From the NCBI GenBank assembly GCA_021904315.1, contig CM038911.1, forward strand, positions 1,800,501 to 1,864,500: DNA of 64,000 nucleotides, in the 5' to 3' direction. This document shows, piece by piece, positions 1 through 10,849 of the stretch. The position numbers and the translations under genes are program-made. The DNA comes from Sphagnum magellanicum (lineage: Eukaryota; Streptophyta; Sphagnopsida; Sphagnales; Sphagnaceae). Each line of letters begins with the position of its first letter. Within the stretch, counting starts at the first letter, position 1. Under the pieces are notes generated by a model. It had not been told where the DNA came from, did no database searches, and saw only the letters and a list, made by a program, of their open reading frames with translations.

Positions 1-1849
1 AAAACCCAATGTGAACCATTATTATAGTAAGAACAACAATTACATTTGACGATATCTTAGGGAAGGTTGCTGGTCATTCCATAGTTATTATTGGATGTTT
101 GAAGAAATTGGACTAAAGAATACATTGTTATAGGTTAGTTCACATTCTTGTGAAATTGTCTTACTTAAAATTGTGAACATACTCCAAGATGAGTTATATT
201 TCAGTGGATTTTACATTGGATTATTGAGGAGCTCAATGGTTATTGGTGTGGTAATCCATCTACTTGTCCTTCAAATGTATGTGATGAGTATTAACATTGT
301 TATATGCAATAAACATACAAAGATTTGGGCTACATGTAGGATCAAAACACTAGATCTATGAAAGGTGCAGAAATGGAATCTACAAGTTCATTATTTTTTC
401 CAATTAAATGATGGCAATTATTTTGTGTGTAGGAACCATATGAGCCAATCAATTTATATAGTAGAAATCATGCACACATGAAACACATTTGGTAAGCTCA
501 TATATCCTTGATCCAGTTCATTTTCATCTAAACATCACTTGAATTTTTCTTGTGATTAAGATCATGAATGTGAAAAAATGTGGATTATCGTTGGAGTATG
601 AAAAAAGGTGTGTCATTGTGGCATTCTTGGTCTAGTATTTAAAAATGCAATTACATGTACCCTTAAGGTACCTAGATCAAAGAAGGTACCCTTAGTTTAG
701 AACTTTTGAAGGACGTCCAAAAGGTTGGTTATAAAAAGCCATTGCCAATTTATTTTATGTAGAAAAACTAAAGGGAACTATAGCTAGGTGCAAGTTGCCA
801 TACTTTTTCATTTATTTTCAAAGAAAGAAGCTTAACATTACTTAATTTGATCTCCCTTTGCCTCTAGTTTACATGTGTTTTGTTTACTGCCCATCCAAGA
901 CCTTTAGATGCATTAAACAAGGATGTTTTTGTGTTATTTGGCATAGATTTGCAAGCCTTTAAATTCTACTCCCAAAATTCTGACCGTAGATTTTGGAAAG
1001 ACAACAACTTTTGTAGTGCCCATGTTAACGTACATCTTGAAACTATCTCCCATGATAGAAGGTGTTGAGGCAAAAGGTACCCTATCCTTTGTAGTGGCAA
1101 ATGTTAGAGAAAACAGTTACTATGTGTAGGGGTGTGAAATTGTGACAACAATGACTCTTTACTGTTTAGAGTACTGGTCTTGTCTTGAAATCAAAATAGT
1201 CCCATATTTTTTATGTTACTTTGCACACTAAATATGACATCTAGTCAAGTACTCATAAATACATGAGTTAAGTAGTCAAAACTTACATTTTAATCAAAGT
1301 TGGTTTACCTTAATGCTAAGACACTTTAGGCACACAAAAAACAACCAAGTGCAAAATAGTCCATATAGATTTTGGGCACATAGAAAAAATAGCCTTACAA
1401 AATGGTGTGGCTATTTGAGCTTGGCTTGAAATCAAACTAAGATTTTTCTTTGGTATATGTAAATACACATGATATAAATAAATCTTGTGTATATTACAAA
1501 ATCAATAGACCATGTGTTCAAATTAGTTTCCTTAAATAATCAAGATCAAGTAAACCAACATAATAAACTAAGGTTGCATGTACTAATTTCATAGGCACCC
1601 ACTTCCCATATGCTTATAAACTAATGAATGAAAACATTCAATTCAAATATCAAAATTACACCATGCCCAAGTTGCAAGTAATGATAATGGTGAAGTAATG
1701 TCCAAGGCCAATGAAAGATGTTGCAATTTTTTAATAAAAAAATTATAATGTCAAAATTGTAAACTGTAGAGGTCAACAAAGTTAGAAACAACCATTTGGA
1801 TATGGCCCAAATGAGTTTCTAATTACTAGTTCTAAAACAATTCACAAAG
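1..1849. other. AT-rich sequence without recognised gene
   Basis: Only short ORFs (up to about 62 codons) are present. None shows a domain, a splice-consistent exon chain or a codon pattern I recognise. No terminal repeat or tandem repeat stands out. The last five bases, CAAAG at 1845-1849, are the left target-site duplication of the solo LTR that follows. Confidence 0.5.
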
Positions 1850-2590
1850 TGTTGCAACCCCATTCAGAAGGAATGTGAGGATGAAATTCACACTCCCGAA
1901 ATTGGGACCTTGGAGTCCTCCAGTACTCCTGAAACTTTAGAGTTCGATTGCAAGAATCAAAACACCTCGCATTGAGGTGTTCTTTATATCATTGGAAAGT
2001 TAGTGAAGTGTAAATGTCGAAAATGGGCTCGTATGGGCCATTTGGACATCTGCAGCACAAGTTATGACAAAAAGAAGGGTTAGGAATCAAACTAGCAGTT
2101 TGACTCCCGACCACTAAAAGTTGGGAATCAACCCGACCTCGGTGCGTGCAGGTGGAGTGCGACACATCGTTGGAAAGCTCATGAGGAGAACTACAAGTTT
2201 GCTTTAGACCTCATCTCAATCAAAGGTCTGAGCAAAGAGTTATGACCTTGTAAAGTCCCGAGAGTCCAAACCAGGATAATCTCGGGACTCCTCCTTGGGA
2301 GTCTCGGGACAAAAAGCCATTCAGATGTGGGTGCTGCAGAGAGGCACAGAGTATACTATATTGGGGAAGGTGGTGGCTTCCCCCAAATTTGGGCCGTGGT
2401 GAGTCAAGTGAGTCCAGAGTTGCCCGTGGCTTGTCCTAGCACCAAGAGTGTCCCAGAAAGTGAATTAACCAACGTTGGTTGGTTTGATGCAAGTTTGAGT
2501 AAGTGAATAACTTGTCACTCTTCCTAATTCCATCCCGAAGTTTCAGCACGGCCCTTCTACCCCTTCTAGTGCTGAAAGCTGGGAGCGTGC
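1850..2590 (+). repeat. Solo LTR A, left part (split by copia element)
   Basis: It begins TGTTGCAACCCC directly after CAAAG. Its continuation at 8676-8752 ends ...CACATCA and is followed by CAAAG again. A TG...CA element of about 818 bp with a 5-bp target duplication is therefore recovered once the copia insertion is removed. A related copy lies inverted at 15568-16553, sharing blocks such as a TATACTATA..GGGGAAGG promoter-like stretch. No internal region, primer-binding site or polypurine tract is attached, so a solo LTR left by LTR-LTR recombination is the simplest reading. The retrotransposon family is not identified. Confidence 0.7.
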
Positions 2591-2918
2591 TGTTGAGAAT
2601 TCAAGCTCAACTAGTTAGGTTTCATTAGTTACTGGAGTAGGAAAGTAACTAGGTTACTTTCACAAGGTTGAATTACCTTCGTTACTTATTTTAGTTTGGT
2701 TATTTGTGGTTTGGTTATTTGTGGTTTGGTCTTTTAGTTAAATACCTTGGTGTTGATGGTTTGCTTCTCTTTTCTTCATTACACAAGTTTGTGTATTTCT
2801 TGTGACAAGAACCTTGGAGAGTTCTTGATGTTGTGTTTTGTGTTGTGAGCATTATGTTGTAGTTTCCTTTCAATAAAGATTTATGTTTGCACTTGAGTAG
2901 ATCTCCTATTTGTTAACA
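2591..2918 (+). repeat. Copia 5' LTR
   Basis: 328 bp, starting TGTTGAGAATTC and ending TTTGTTAACA. It carries a direct duplication of a TTATTTGTGGTTTGG unit (about 15 bp) that is single in the 3' LTR. A CAATAAAG poly(A)-type signal lies near the end. Otherwise it is practically identical to 8359-8670. Confidence 0.97.
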
Positions 2919-2935
2919 TGGTATCAGAGCTTAGG
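2919..2935 (+). other. Primer-binding site (initiator tRNA-Met)
   Basis: TGGTATCAGAGC follows the 5' LTR with no gap. This is the usual plant copia PBS, complementary to the 3' end of initiator methionine tRNA, where minus-strand synthesis starts. Confidence 0.93.
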
Positions 2936-4158
2936 TTGTTTGATGAGGAAGTTGGAAGAGATCTAGAGCTAGAAAGTCTCTAGAACTAGAGCTTGAGAGT
3001 CTCTAGTAATATCATAGGAGTTTGTCAAGTGCAAAAGAAAAACAAGGAAAGGAAAGAAGTGAAAAGAAAGAAAAGAAAAGAAAAGAGGTGAGAGGAGATC
3101 CACATAATAAAGTTGTGGAAGTCAGATCTTTAAAGCTAGGTCTAGAGCTACTGTGAAAAGATCTTGGAATGAAACTTGGAGAGGTTGTAGAAGACTATAG
3201 GACGCTTCTATTCTCAAAATTTCAAGAGAAAAGGATTTGTTTTATGAGAGTTATGAGGTTTTGAAGATTCTGTGTCAGATCTGGTTTTTTGGTCATATCT
3301 CCTGTGTTTGAGCTTTTTTGGATCTGCAGCTTTGGGATCTTATAGATCTTATAGGAATACATGTGTGAGAGAAATTTCATGTCATTTGGATTTATATTGA
3401 GAGAGATCCAAGCATCTAAAGTTTCAGTCTCAGTTTTGAAATCAGTTTCTTTTGAAAATGATATCTCTTTGTGGTCATCATTAATAGAGCTGAAATTTTG
3501 AGCAGATATAAAATACATATATGTTATGTGTCTCCCAAAATCTCAAGGATTTTGGAGTTGCTGAGAGCAAGTTGTAAGTCATTTTGTGTTCAGGTCCCAG
3601 TTTGAGGTGACTTCAAAGAAGTAGCAAGATCTCCCATTTTATGAAATTAAATGAGCTGAAATTTTGAGAGAAGTTAGTAGACATAGTTGTTCATGTTTCA
3701 CCAGAATTTCAGAACGATTCAAGGTCATATGTGTGTGGAGTAGCTTTGCAAAGTTGTTGTGACAAAAGTTGTTTTGAGAAGACATCAAAGCAAAGTTTTG
3801 AAGTGGAGTAAATACATCTTGGGAGAACTTGAAGGAAGGAGTTTGGAGATTGGAAAGCGCAAATACATTATTAATACCTTCGTACAAAAGTGTGGTATGT
3901 AATCATGTACTTAATACCATACGAAATATTATACGAGATATGTACCTATACGTAAAACCTATGTATAGTATAGAATTTCGTATAATACTCAAGACATACA
4001 TACATATGCAAGGTCCATATGGTTCAGCCCTAACCTTAACCCTAATTCTAAAAACCTAAGGAAGGAAAACCCTAACCCTAACCCTAACCCTAGAAACCCA
4101 AGGAAGGAATTAAAATCATTATGAAACCCCAAGAAGATATTGAGTGGTGCCTTGAGAG
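2936..4158 (+). other. Long untranslated leader of the copia element
   Basis: About 1.2 kb lies between the PBS and the gag start with no sizeable plus-strand ORF. It begins purine-rich (AAAGAAAAGAAAAG near 3060-3090) and ends with telomere-like CCCTAA repeats. Copia packaging signals normally lie in this region; none can be pinpointed here. Confidence 0.75.
4028..4100 (+). repeat. Interstitial telomere-like (AACCCT)n in copia leader
   Basis: Four consecutive AACCCT units at about 4069-4093 follow more degenerate copies from 4028, embedded in a small duplicated AACC(T/C)AAGGAAGGA context. The 6-bp period (TTAGGG type) differs from the 7-bp plant unit seen at 15571-15594. It is part of the retrotransposon, not a chromosome end. 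Confidence 0.8.
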
Positions 4159-5037
4159 ATGGCGGACGGTCTTTCTCAAATTGTAATTGAGAAACTAGAC
4201 AAGAACAATTTCCAAGTGTGGAAATTTAGGATTATGAATTTCTTGATGGGGAAAGGCTACTGGGAATTCATAACTGGTGATGAGACAGAACCTCCTCTCC
4301 CAGAAAACCCCACACAACAGCAAATTCAAGCCAATAAAACTTGGCATGAAAAAGAAAGGAAAGTCTTGTATTGGCTTTTTGTGAGTGTGTCCGATTCCAT
4401 GATTGTGCATATTCAAGATGCAAAATCACCCAAGTAAGCTTGGGATACATTGGTGAAGATGTATATCACCAATACACAAGCTCGCAAAATGCAGCTCAAG
4501 CAAGAATTGCATAATCTCCAGAAAAACAAAATGAACATCAATGACTATTCTACAAAGGTGAAAAACCTTGCAGATGCTCTTGCATCTATAGGAGCCCTTG
4601 TAGATGATGAAGATCTAGTGGCCGTGACCTTGAATGGACTTGGAAAAGACTATAGCCAGTTCCGTACTTCAATTGCAGTTCGAGAAACATTTCCCAATTT
4701 CCAAGACTTAATAACCTTGCTTATAAGTGAAGAGATGAGAGTTGTTGGTACTTCATCCAATGGAGGATCACAAGAAAGTGCTTTCTATTCAAACTCTAAT
4801 AGAGGTAGAGGTAGAGGTGCTAAAACCTCATTCCGAAGACGACACGGAAGCTCGCATGGTGGACATCATCAACATGAAGGTCAGTCTCATGGAGGTGGAC
4901 GAGGAAACTTTGGAGGAAGAGGAAGTCGAGGAAGTCGTGGAAGTCGTGGTGGAAGTCATCGAAGTCAACAACCAAATAGCGATTCAAATTGCTACTACTG
5001 TGGGAAACCTGGGCACATGGCCAAGAACTGTTATTAA
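4159..5037 (+). pseudogene. Copia gag (capsid/nucleocapsid), interrupted
   Basis: The ATG at 4159 opens a typical plant copia Gag (MADGLSQ..., then KLDKNNFQVWKFRI). A TAA at 4435-4437 interrupts it, and the frame continues as AWDTLVKMY and further UBN2/retrotran_gag-type sequence. An RGRGR/HGG/GGSR-rich basic stretch precedes one CCHC zinc knuckle, CYYCGKPGHMAKNC, at 4990-5031 (C-x2-C-x4-H-x4-C). A second stop TAA follows at 5035. In an intact element this protein would form the virus-like particle and bind RNA. With the first stop after about 92 codons, no full-length Gag can be made without readthrough. Confidence 0.92.
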
Positions 5038-6538
5038 AGGGAGCATGATGCACGAAGTGGAAAGCTGCAACAAGGGAATTATGCATCAACTAGCAATCAA
5101 GGTGATGAGCAACTATTTGTGATGCAGCACATGGCAAATTCAATGATAGGAGGTGTATCAGACAACAATGTCTGGTATGTGGATTCTGGAGCTTCAAATC
5201 ACATGACTAGCCATGGAGAATGGTTTAGAGACGCAAATGATTTGAAGACACCAGGGTTTGTGGAAACTGGTGATGACACTACACATCCCATCACACAAAT
5301 TGGCAAGGTGCCATTGTCCATGCAAGATGGGCAAACAAAGTACCTGAAAGATGTACTTCATGTTCCAACCATAACAAAAAATTTGGTCTCCGTAGGCCAA
5401 ATGGTAGAACAAGGTTTACAGGTGACATTCAACCCAAATGGATGTTTTATGGAAGACATGAAGAACCAAGGCAAATTGATTGCAAAAGGGGAGAGGAATG
5501 GACGAATGTTCACCTTGGATGTGAACATGCCTGAGGTGAATTCCATGTTATTCACACATGGAAAAGGAGTTGGAGACATTGGAATTTGGCACAAGCGGGT
5601 TGGCCATGTTAATCTCCAACGTCTTAAGCTCATGGAGAAACAAAATCTTGTTGGAGGTCTTCCCAAATTTGGAGCAGAAGAGGTGATGTCAAAGGTTTGT
5701 GAAGCATGCCAATTGGGGAAGCAAGCTAGGCATCCATTCCCAACTCAAACAACTCATGTAAGTTCCAAACCTTTGGAAATGATCCACTCAGATGTGTGGA
5801 CCACGAAGATAGAATCCATTGGAGGATGCAAGTGCTACGTGAGTTTCATTGATGACCACACAAGGAAGGTGTGGGTCTACTTCATGAAACACAAAGGTGA
5901 AGTGTTTCAACATTTTTTTGCATTTCAAAGCAATGGTGGAGAAGGAGAAGGGTGTGAGCATCAAATGCCTAAGGTCCGATGGAGGGGGAGAGTACTTTTC
6001 AAATGAATTTAGTGAGTACTTGAAGGAGCATCGGATTCAAAGGAAATATTCATGTAGTTATTCCCCACAACAGAATGGAGTTGCTGAAAGGAAAAACAGG
6101 CACATTGCAGAAATAACACGTGCCATGTTGAATGAGAAGAATTTGCCAAATTACTTTTGGGCAGAAGCGGTAGCAATTGCAGTCTACATCATGAATCGAA
6201 CACCCACAGCGACAATTCATGGCATGACACCTGAAGAAAAATTCACAGGCAAGAAACCTGATGTTTCACACCTCAGAGTGTTTGGTTGCATTGCATACGT
6301 GCATGTTCCTGATGAGAAGAGATCAAAACTAGACCCAAAAGCTGAAAAATGTATCTTCATTGGATACTCCTCAGAACAAAAGGGATATAGATGTTTCAGT
6401 CCTTCCACTCGGAAGTTGCAAGTGAGTAGAGATGTTGTGTTTGATGAGATGGCTAGTTGGTATTCACCACTGAAGGTAGCAGAAGATGGAGAAGCTAGAA
6501 ATGGTGATGTTTCATCAAATGTGGAACAAGAATCATAA
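5038..6538 (+). pseudogene. Copia protease and integrase, frameshifted
   Basis: The aspartic protease active site DSGA is at about 5182 (WYVDSGASNHM). The GAG-pre-integrase zinc domain follows (HKRVGHVN...CEACQLGKQ, about 5589-5720). The integrase core shows the first Asp in HSDVW, the second in RSDGGGEY and the Glu in GVAERKNR, so the DDE triad is present. A run of seven T at 5913-5919 shifts the frame by +1 between VFQHF and the next block, separating the first catalytic Asp from the other two. The frame ends with TAA at 6536-6538. The protein would process the polyprotein and insert the cDNA; as it stands, no continuous integrase is encoded. Confidence 0.93.
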
Positions 6539-8386
6539 TTAATTAGTGGACCACAAGAGTCTTCAATTAGTGGGTCCAATAGCACTCCATGGAAAAGAAG
6601 ATTGAGATCGTCAAACATTGTAGATGGTAGTCCTCAAACATCATCTAGAAACTCTCATGTAAATGATGAATCAAGTGATTTAGAGAAGAGTGTGGGTGGA
6701 GAATCAAGAATCACCTCAATTACTTCTCCCGGAGCTTGAATGGCCAAGAAAGCTTTGAAAACACCCGACAACAACAATGGAGTACGAAGATCCACACGAG
6801 TCAAGTACCTTGTACAAAGACTCACATATGATGGCTTTGTAGCTCATCATTATGCATACATGGTGAGAGTTATACAGGAGGTTGAACCCACTTGTTTTGA
6901 ACAAGCGACTGGAAACCCTAAATGGGACAATGCCATGGATGAAGAGATGGCGGCTTTGGATGCGAATGCTACTTGGGAATTGGTAGCTTTACCAAAAGAC
7001 AAGAAAGCAATTGGGTGCAAATGGGTGTACAAAGTCAAACACAATGCAGATGGATCTGTGAGCAGATACAAAGCAAGATTGGTTGCCAAAGGTTATGCCC
7101 AAACGTATGGCATAGACTATGAGGAGACCTATAGTCCAGTTGCCAAAATGACAACTGTAAGAGCAATCATTGCTATGGCAGCAGCAAAAGGATGGTCTTT
7201 ACATCAAATGGATGTAAAGAATGCCTTTCTTCATGGAGATTTACAGGAAGAAGTGTACATGGAACAACCACCAGGTTATGTGGACCAAACACATCCTAAC
7301 TTGGTTTGTAGGTTGAAGAAAGCTCTGTATGGCTTGAAGCAAGCTCCTAGAGCTTGGTCAGACAAGATAGGTTAATATCTTGTCACAAGTGGATTTCAAA
7401 CATCCAATGCAGATTTTTCACTATATGTGAAAAAGACAAATCATGGGATTGTAGTCATAGTCATGCAAAAGTTTGAGATGAAGGATTTGGGAGAGTTGCG
7501 TTATTTCCTCGGCATTGAGGTAATCCATTCCCCGAAAGGGATATGGTTACTACAAAGGCAATATGCCTTGAACAAATTGTCCGACTATGGGATGACGGGT
7601 TGTAAACCCATTTCAATTCCATTGGAGCAAAATGTGAAGTTGAGTGCAGATGAAGGAGACCTCGTGGAGGATACCACTATGTACAGACGCATAGTGGGGA
7701 GTTTGATTTACATGACCATCACAAGGCCAGATTTGAGTTATGCAGTTGGAGTGGTGAGTCAATTCATGCAAACACCACGAAAGCCACATTTGGATGCAGT
7801 GAGGCACATACTGAGGTACATAAAACATACCTTGCAATGTGGAATTTTTTATGAAGCCAAGAGCCAGCTACAAGTACATGGATACACGGATGCTGATTGG
7901 GCTGGCAATGTTTCAGATAGAAGATCAACCAGTGGTTTCATGTTTTCTTTTGGAAGTGGTGCTGTTAGTTGGAGCAGTAAGAAACAACCAACAATTGCAC
8001 TATCAAGCACAGAAGCAGAATAACAAAATGCAGCAATTGCTGCATGTGAAGTAGTTTGGTTACAAAAACTACTCTTAGATTTGGGACAGTCAGTGGATGC
8101 TCCTGTTGTCATCTATTGTGATAACATTAGTAGCATACTACTTGCTAACAACCCGGTCTATCATGCTAGGACAAAGCACATTGAGGTGCACTATCACTTC
8201 ATTAGAGAAAAAGTTCTAGCAAAAGAAATTGACCTTATTCATGTCAGTACCAAAGATCAAGTTGCTGACATTTTCACAAAGGCTTTAGGTACAGACAAGC
8301 TAAGGAAGTTTCGAAAAATGCTTGGTGTACTAGAAGTGGATTTGAGCTTGAGGGGGAGTGTTGAGAATTCAAGCTCAACTAGTTAG
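6539..8386 (+). pseudogene. Copia reverse transcriptase-RNase H, YVDD box missing
   Basis: One reading frame carries the RVT_2-type reverse transcriptase (WKWVYKVK-like block at about 7018, [24 protein letters not shown] with catalytic Asp, [11 protein letters not shown]). Stops lie at 6737, 7373 and 8021. After NHGIVVIV (about 7440-7464) the sequence jumps directly to QKFEMKDLGELRYFLGIE. The segment that normally carries YVDD and the next two dozen or so residues is absent with the frame preserved, so the polymerase active site is gone. RNase H follows (YTDADWAGN, ALSSTEAE then stop, DNISSILLANN, HIEVHYHFIRE). TAA at 8021-8023 replaces the expected Tyr of STEAEY. Confidence 0.93.
8343..8358 (+). 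other. Copia polypurine tract
   Basis: GAGCTTGAGGGGGAG directly precedes the 3' LTR. It is the usual plus-strand primer position and overlaps the last codons of the RNase H frame. Confidence 0.85.
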
Positions 8387-8670
8387 GTTTCATTAGTTAC
8401 TGGAGTAGGAAAGTAACTAGGTTACTTTCACAAGGTTGAATTACCTTCGTTACTTATTTTAGTTTGGTTATTTGTGGTTTGGTCTTGTAGTTAAATACCT
8501 TGGTGTTGATGGTTTGCTTCTCTTTTCTTCATTACACAAGTTTGTGTATTCTTGTGACAAGAACCTTGGAGAGTTCTTGATGTTGTGTTTTGTGTTGTGA
8601 GCATTATGTTGTAGTTTCCTTTCAATAAAGATTTATGTTTGCACTTGAGTAGATCTCCTATTTGTTAACA
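8359..8670 (+). repeat. Copia 3' LTR
   Basis: 312 bp, TGTTGAGA...TTAACA, matching the 5' LTR apart from one substitution (TCTTTTAG versus TCTTGTAG) and two indels totalling 16 bp. It is followed by the target duplication CGTGC at 8671-8675. Confidence 0.97.
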
Positions 8671-8675
8671 CGTGC

Positions 8676-8752
8676 CCCAAGTTCTTCACAATTCCGCTGT
8701 GAGAGTAATTTAGACTCAACTTGGGTCTAACAAGGGACTTGGGAACACATCA
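8676..8752 (+). repeat. Solo LTR A, right part
   Basis: This is the continuation of the LTR begun at 1850. The block ...GGGTCTAACAAGGGACTTGGG is comparable to TTGAGTCCCCCAAGG in the inverted relative at 15.6 kb. It ends CA at 8752 and is followed by CAAAG (8753-8757), identical to 1845-1849. Confidence 0.68.
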
Positions 8753-8979
8753 CAAAGTCTCTAGACTAAAGATGTTTTAATTGTATTATGACTAGACACA
8801 TCAACAAATATCATGTTTTGAACATCTTCATGGACTACTTAAAATTATGCCCACAACCCTTTGAAATATTCATGCCATACATCTAGTAAATTATTACAAC
8901 ATCTTATAACATAACCATGGGATGATTACTTCCATCCAAATTTAAGAACACAAATGTTAGTTAATGTTCACACAACAAT

Positions 8980-9760
8980 CAATTTAAGCACATAAAAATG
9001 CATGCATTTCATCTAGCACCAATTGCTCTGGACATGTTTGAACCAAAGTTTTTTTTCCAAAACCAGGCAACAACCTACAAAGTGATTTACAAATATAATA
9101 GAATGTAGGACCATTATAATCTAGACACTTTATTGTCCACTCACATGTGGCTTGCAACTGTCCATCATTGTCTAACAAAATTGAAATGAAAACTTGAAAT
9201 TAAGGAATGTGAATATGTAATTACTTGAGTTTGGATCAAGTCTTCTTTGAACTAGTAGCCTTCATATTCTTTGCTATTGAGGCCTTCACTATAATTAGAG
9301 TTTTTGTTCTTTTAATCTTTTTGGCAAAAGAATCAACAACCTATTCATCATTATTTGTCAATCTAGCCCCTTTGCTTTTGCTAAGGTTACTTGTGGTAGC
9401 ACCACAGACATCCTCATTGGGTAAATCAATTAAGGTATTTAAGTTTGTGTCCACATTTTGTTTCATTGTTACTAAAACTAACAAATCATTTAGAAAGTCC
9501 AGGTTTTTCTTAATTTCACATTTTCAAGGTTTCAGTGGTGAGACCAATTTATGGTATGCTTTCAATGCATCCTTGATCTCTGAAGTTGGAACTTGGTCCT
9601 TTTGGAGTGGTGATGTGATTTCACCTAATGGAGATGTCTCTAGTAGGCTTTTGTCAAGGTACTTGATGCTACCTACAAACATACTCATTGTATAAGATTG
9701 CATGGACTTTGCCAATGGAAATCTTTCTTGATAAGTTGGGAAAAGAGACATAGAAGTCAT
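8980..9760 (-). pseudogene. Uncharacterised protein relic
   Basis: On the minus strand, ORF pieces 9760-9524 and 9178-8984 are joined by sequence that keeps a lysine-rich, protein-like composition across a few stops (for example GARLTNNDE..VVDSFAKKIKRTK). The last piece ends ...KKTLVQTCPEQLVLDEMHAF. I recognise no domain. It may belong to the same decayed element as the minus-strand relics at 10.85-17.0 kb. The plus-strand 156-codon ORF over 9225-9695 is hydrophobic and looks like its shadow. Confidence 0.35.
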
Positions 9761-9839
9761 ATGTCCAAGATTTGTATGACAAGAACCAAGCCATACATAA
9801 TTTTACTTAAACAAAATCACATTACAAGAACTATAAGGT

Positions 9840-10560
9840 GATAATTAAGGACTTCATGAACATCTATGGGACTACAGATCTACATATGTAAATATAAAAG
9901 TTCATGGAATCCAGGGACAAAAATGTCATTAAATGGAATTTGAAAACTTTTGGGATTGCTACTTATGGACTATGCTTGTACTTTTATTAATAGGTCCAAG
10001 GACTAACCAAAATTTTGGGAAGTAAAAATGGACTCCGAGGAATTGTTCAAGAGCTTCAAACACCTTGAATGGACTTCATAAAATGTAGGATGGACTTTAT
10101 GAAATAAAAATGGACTCCAAGGAATGTTGAAGGACTTCAAACACCTTGAATGGACTTCATAGAATGTAAGATGAACTCCAAAGAGTATGTCAAGGACTTT
10201 AAGGGACTTCAAAAAAAATTAGTGGACTTCATAAAAGATAGATGGACTTTGGGAGCTCTAATAGTGCTACTAAAGGACTTTGAGGTCACTTCCAATACTA
10301 AGGATGGATTGACTAGGATTTTGTGAAGTAAAATAATCTCCATAGAGTTCCACAAGGACTTCATAAAATGTACATGGACTTTGGGAATTTGGCAATGACA
10401 TTTTGGGGCTCTGTAGATGCATTCTATAATAAGGAGGGACTGCCTATGGACTATGGAACTTCACTCCTTGTGCCTAGACTTGTGGTTTGACTTTGTTTGG
10501 ACTTGTGTCAAAGCACTTGAAGTAAGCTACCAAGGACTTTATGGACTTTGAATATTATTG
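9840..10560 (+). repeat. TGGACTT-rich degenerate minisatellite
   Basis: The word (A)TGGACTT, or close variants such as AAGGACTTC, recurs many times. At its core, two consecutive units of about 82 bp (10025-10106 and 10107-10188) share AAAATGGACTCC(A/G)AGGAAT and CTTCAAACACCTTGAATGG. The copies then degenerate. Nothing suggests coding. Confidence 0.75.
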
Positions 10561-10849
10561 AAAAATTAATTAAGGAATTGAACTACCATTTAACAAAATT
10601 AAAAGCACAAGTTGACACTTGGGAAGTTGATACATTTAATTGCAAAGTTGAAAGGCAATTGAGGACACACTAATGGACTCAACTAGAAAATATCCTAGAA
10701 TTTTGAAGATTTAAAAGTTTGTTTGTACACATATAACCAAGTGGTTCAAAAAAAGTACAAACACAAAGCTCAAAAATAAATGATGGAACATACCACCTTG
10801 TTGACCTAGAAGTCTCGCACTTCATCAATGTGTCTTTTAGTTGTTATAG

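Larger units (their letters stand above)
2591..8670 (+). mobile_element. Ty1/copia LTR retrotransposon, young but defective
   Basis: A complete 6,080-bp element. It has LTRs at 2591-2918 and 8359-8670 (TG...CA ends), a tRNA-iMet primer-binding site directly after the 5' LTR, a polypurine tract directly before the 3' LTR, and CGTGC target duplications at 2586-2590 and 8671-8675. The order gag, protease, integrase, reverse transcriptase, RNase H places it in Ty1/copia (Pseudoviridae-type). The LTRs differ by one substitution, one single-base indel and one 15-bp tandem-copy difference, which indicates recent insertion. Even so, the coding region carries in-frame stops at 4435, 5035, 6536, 6737, 7373 and 8021, a frameshift near 5913-5919 and an in-frame loss of the YVDD box. 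It therefore looks non-autonomous, probably moved by proteins from another copy. Confidence 0.97.

Noticed and set aside
9225..9695. Plus-strand ORF of 156 codons
   Set aside because: Hydrophobic shadow of a more protein-like minus-strand sequence; no start context or domain.
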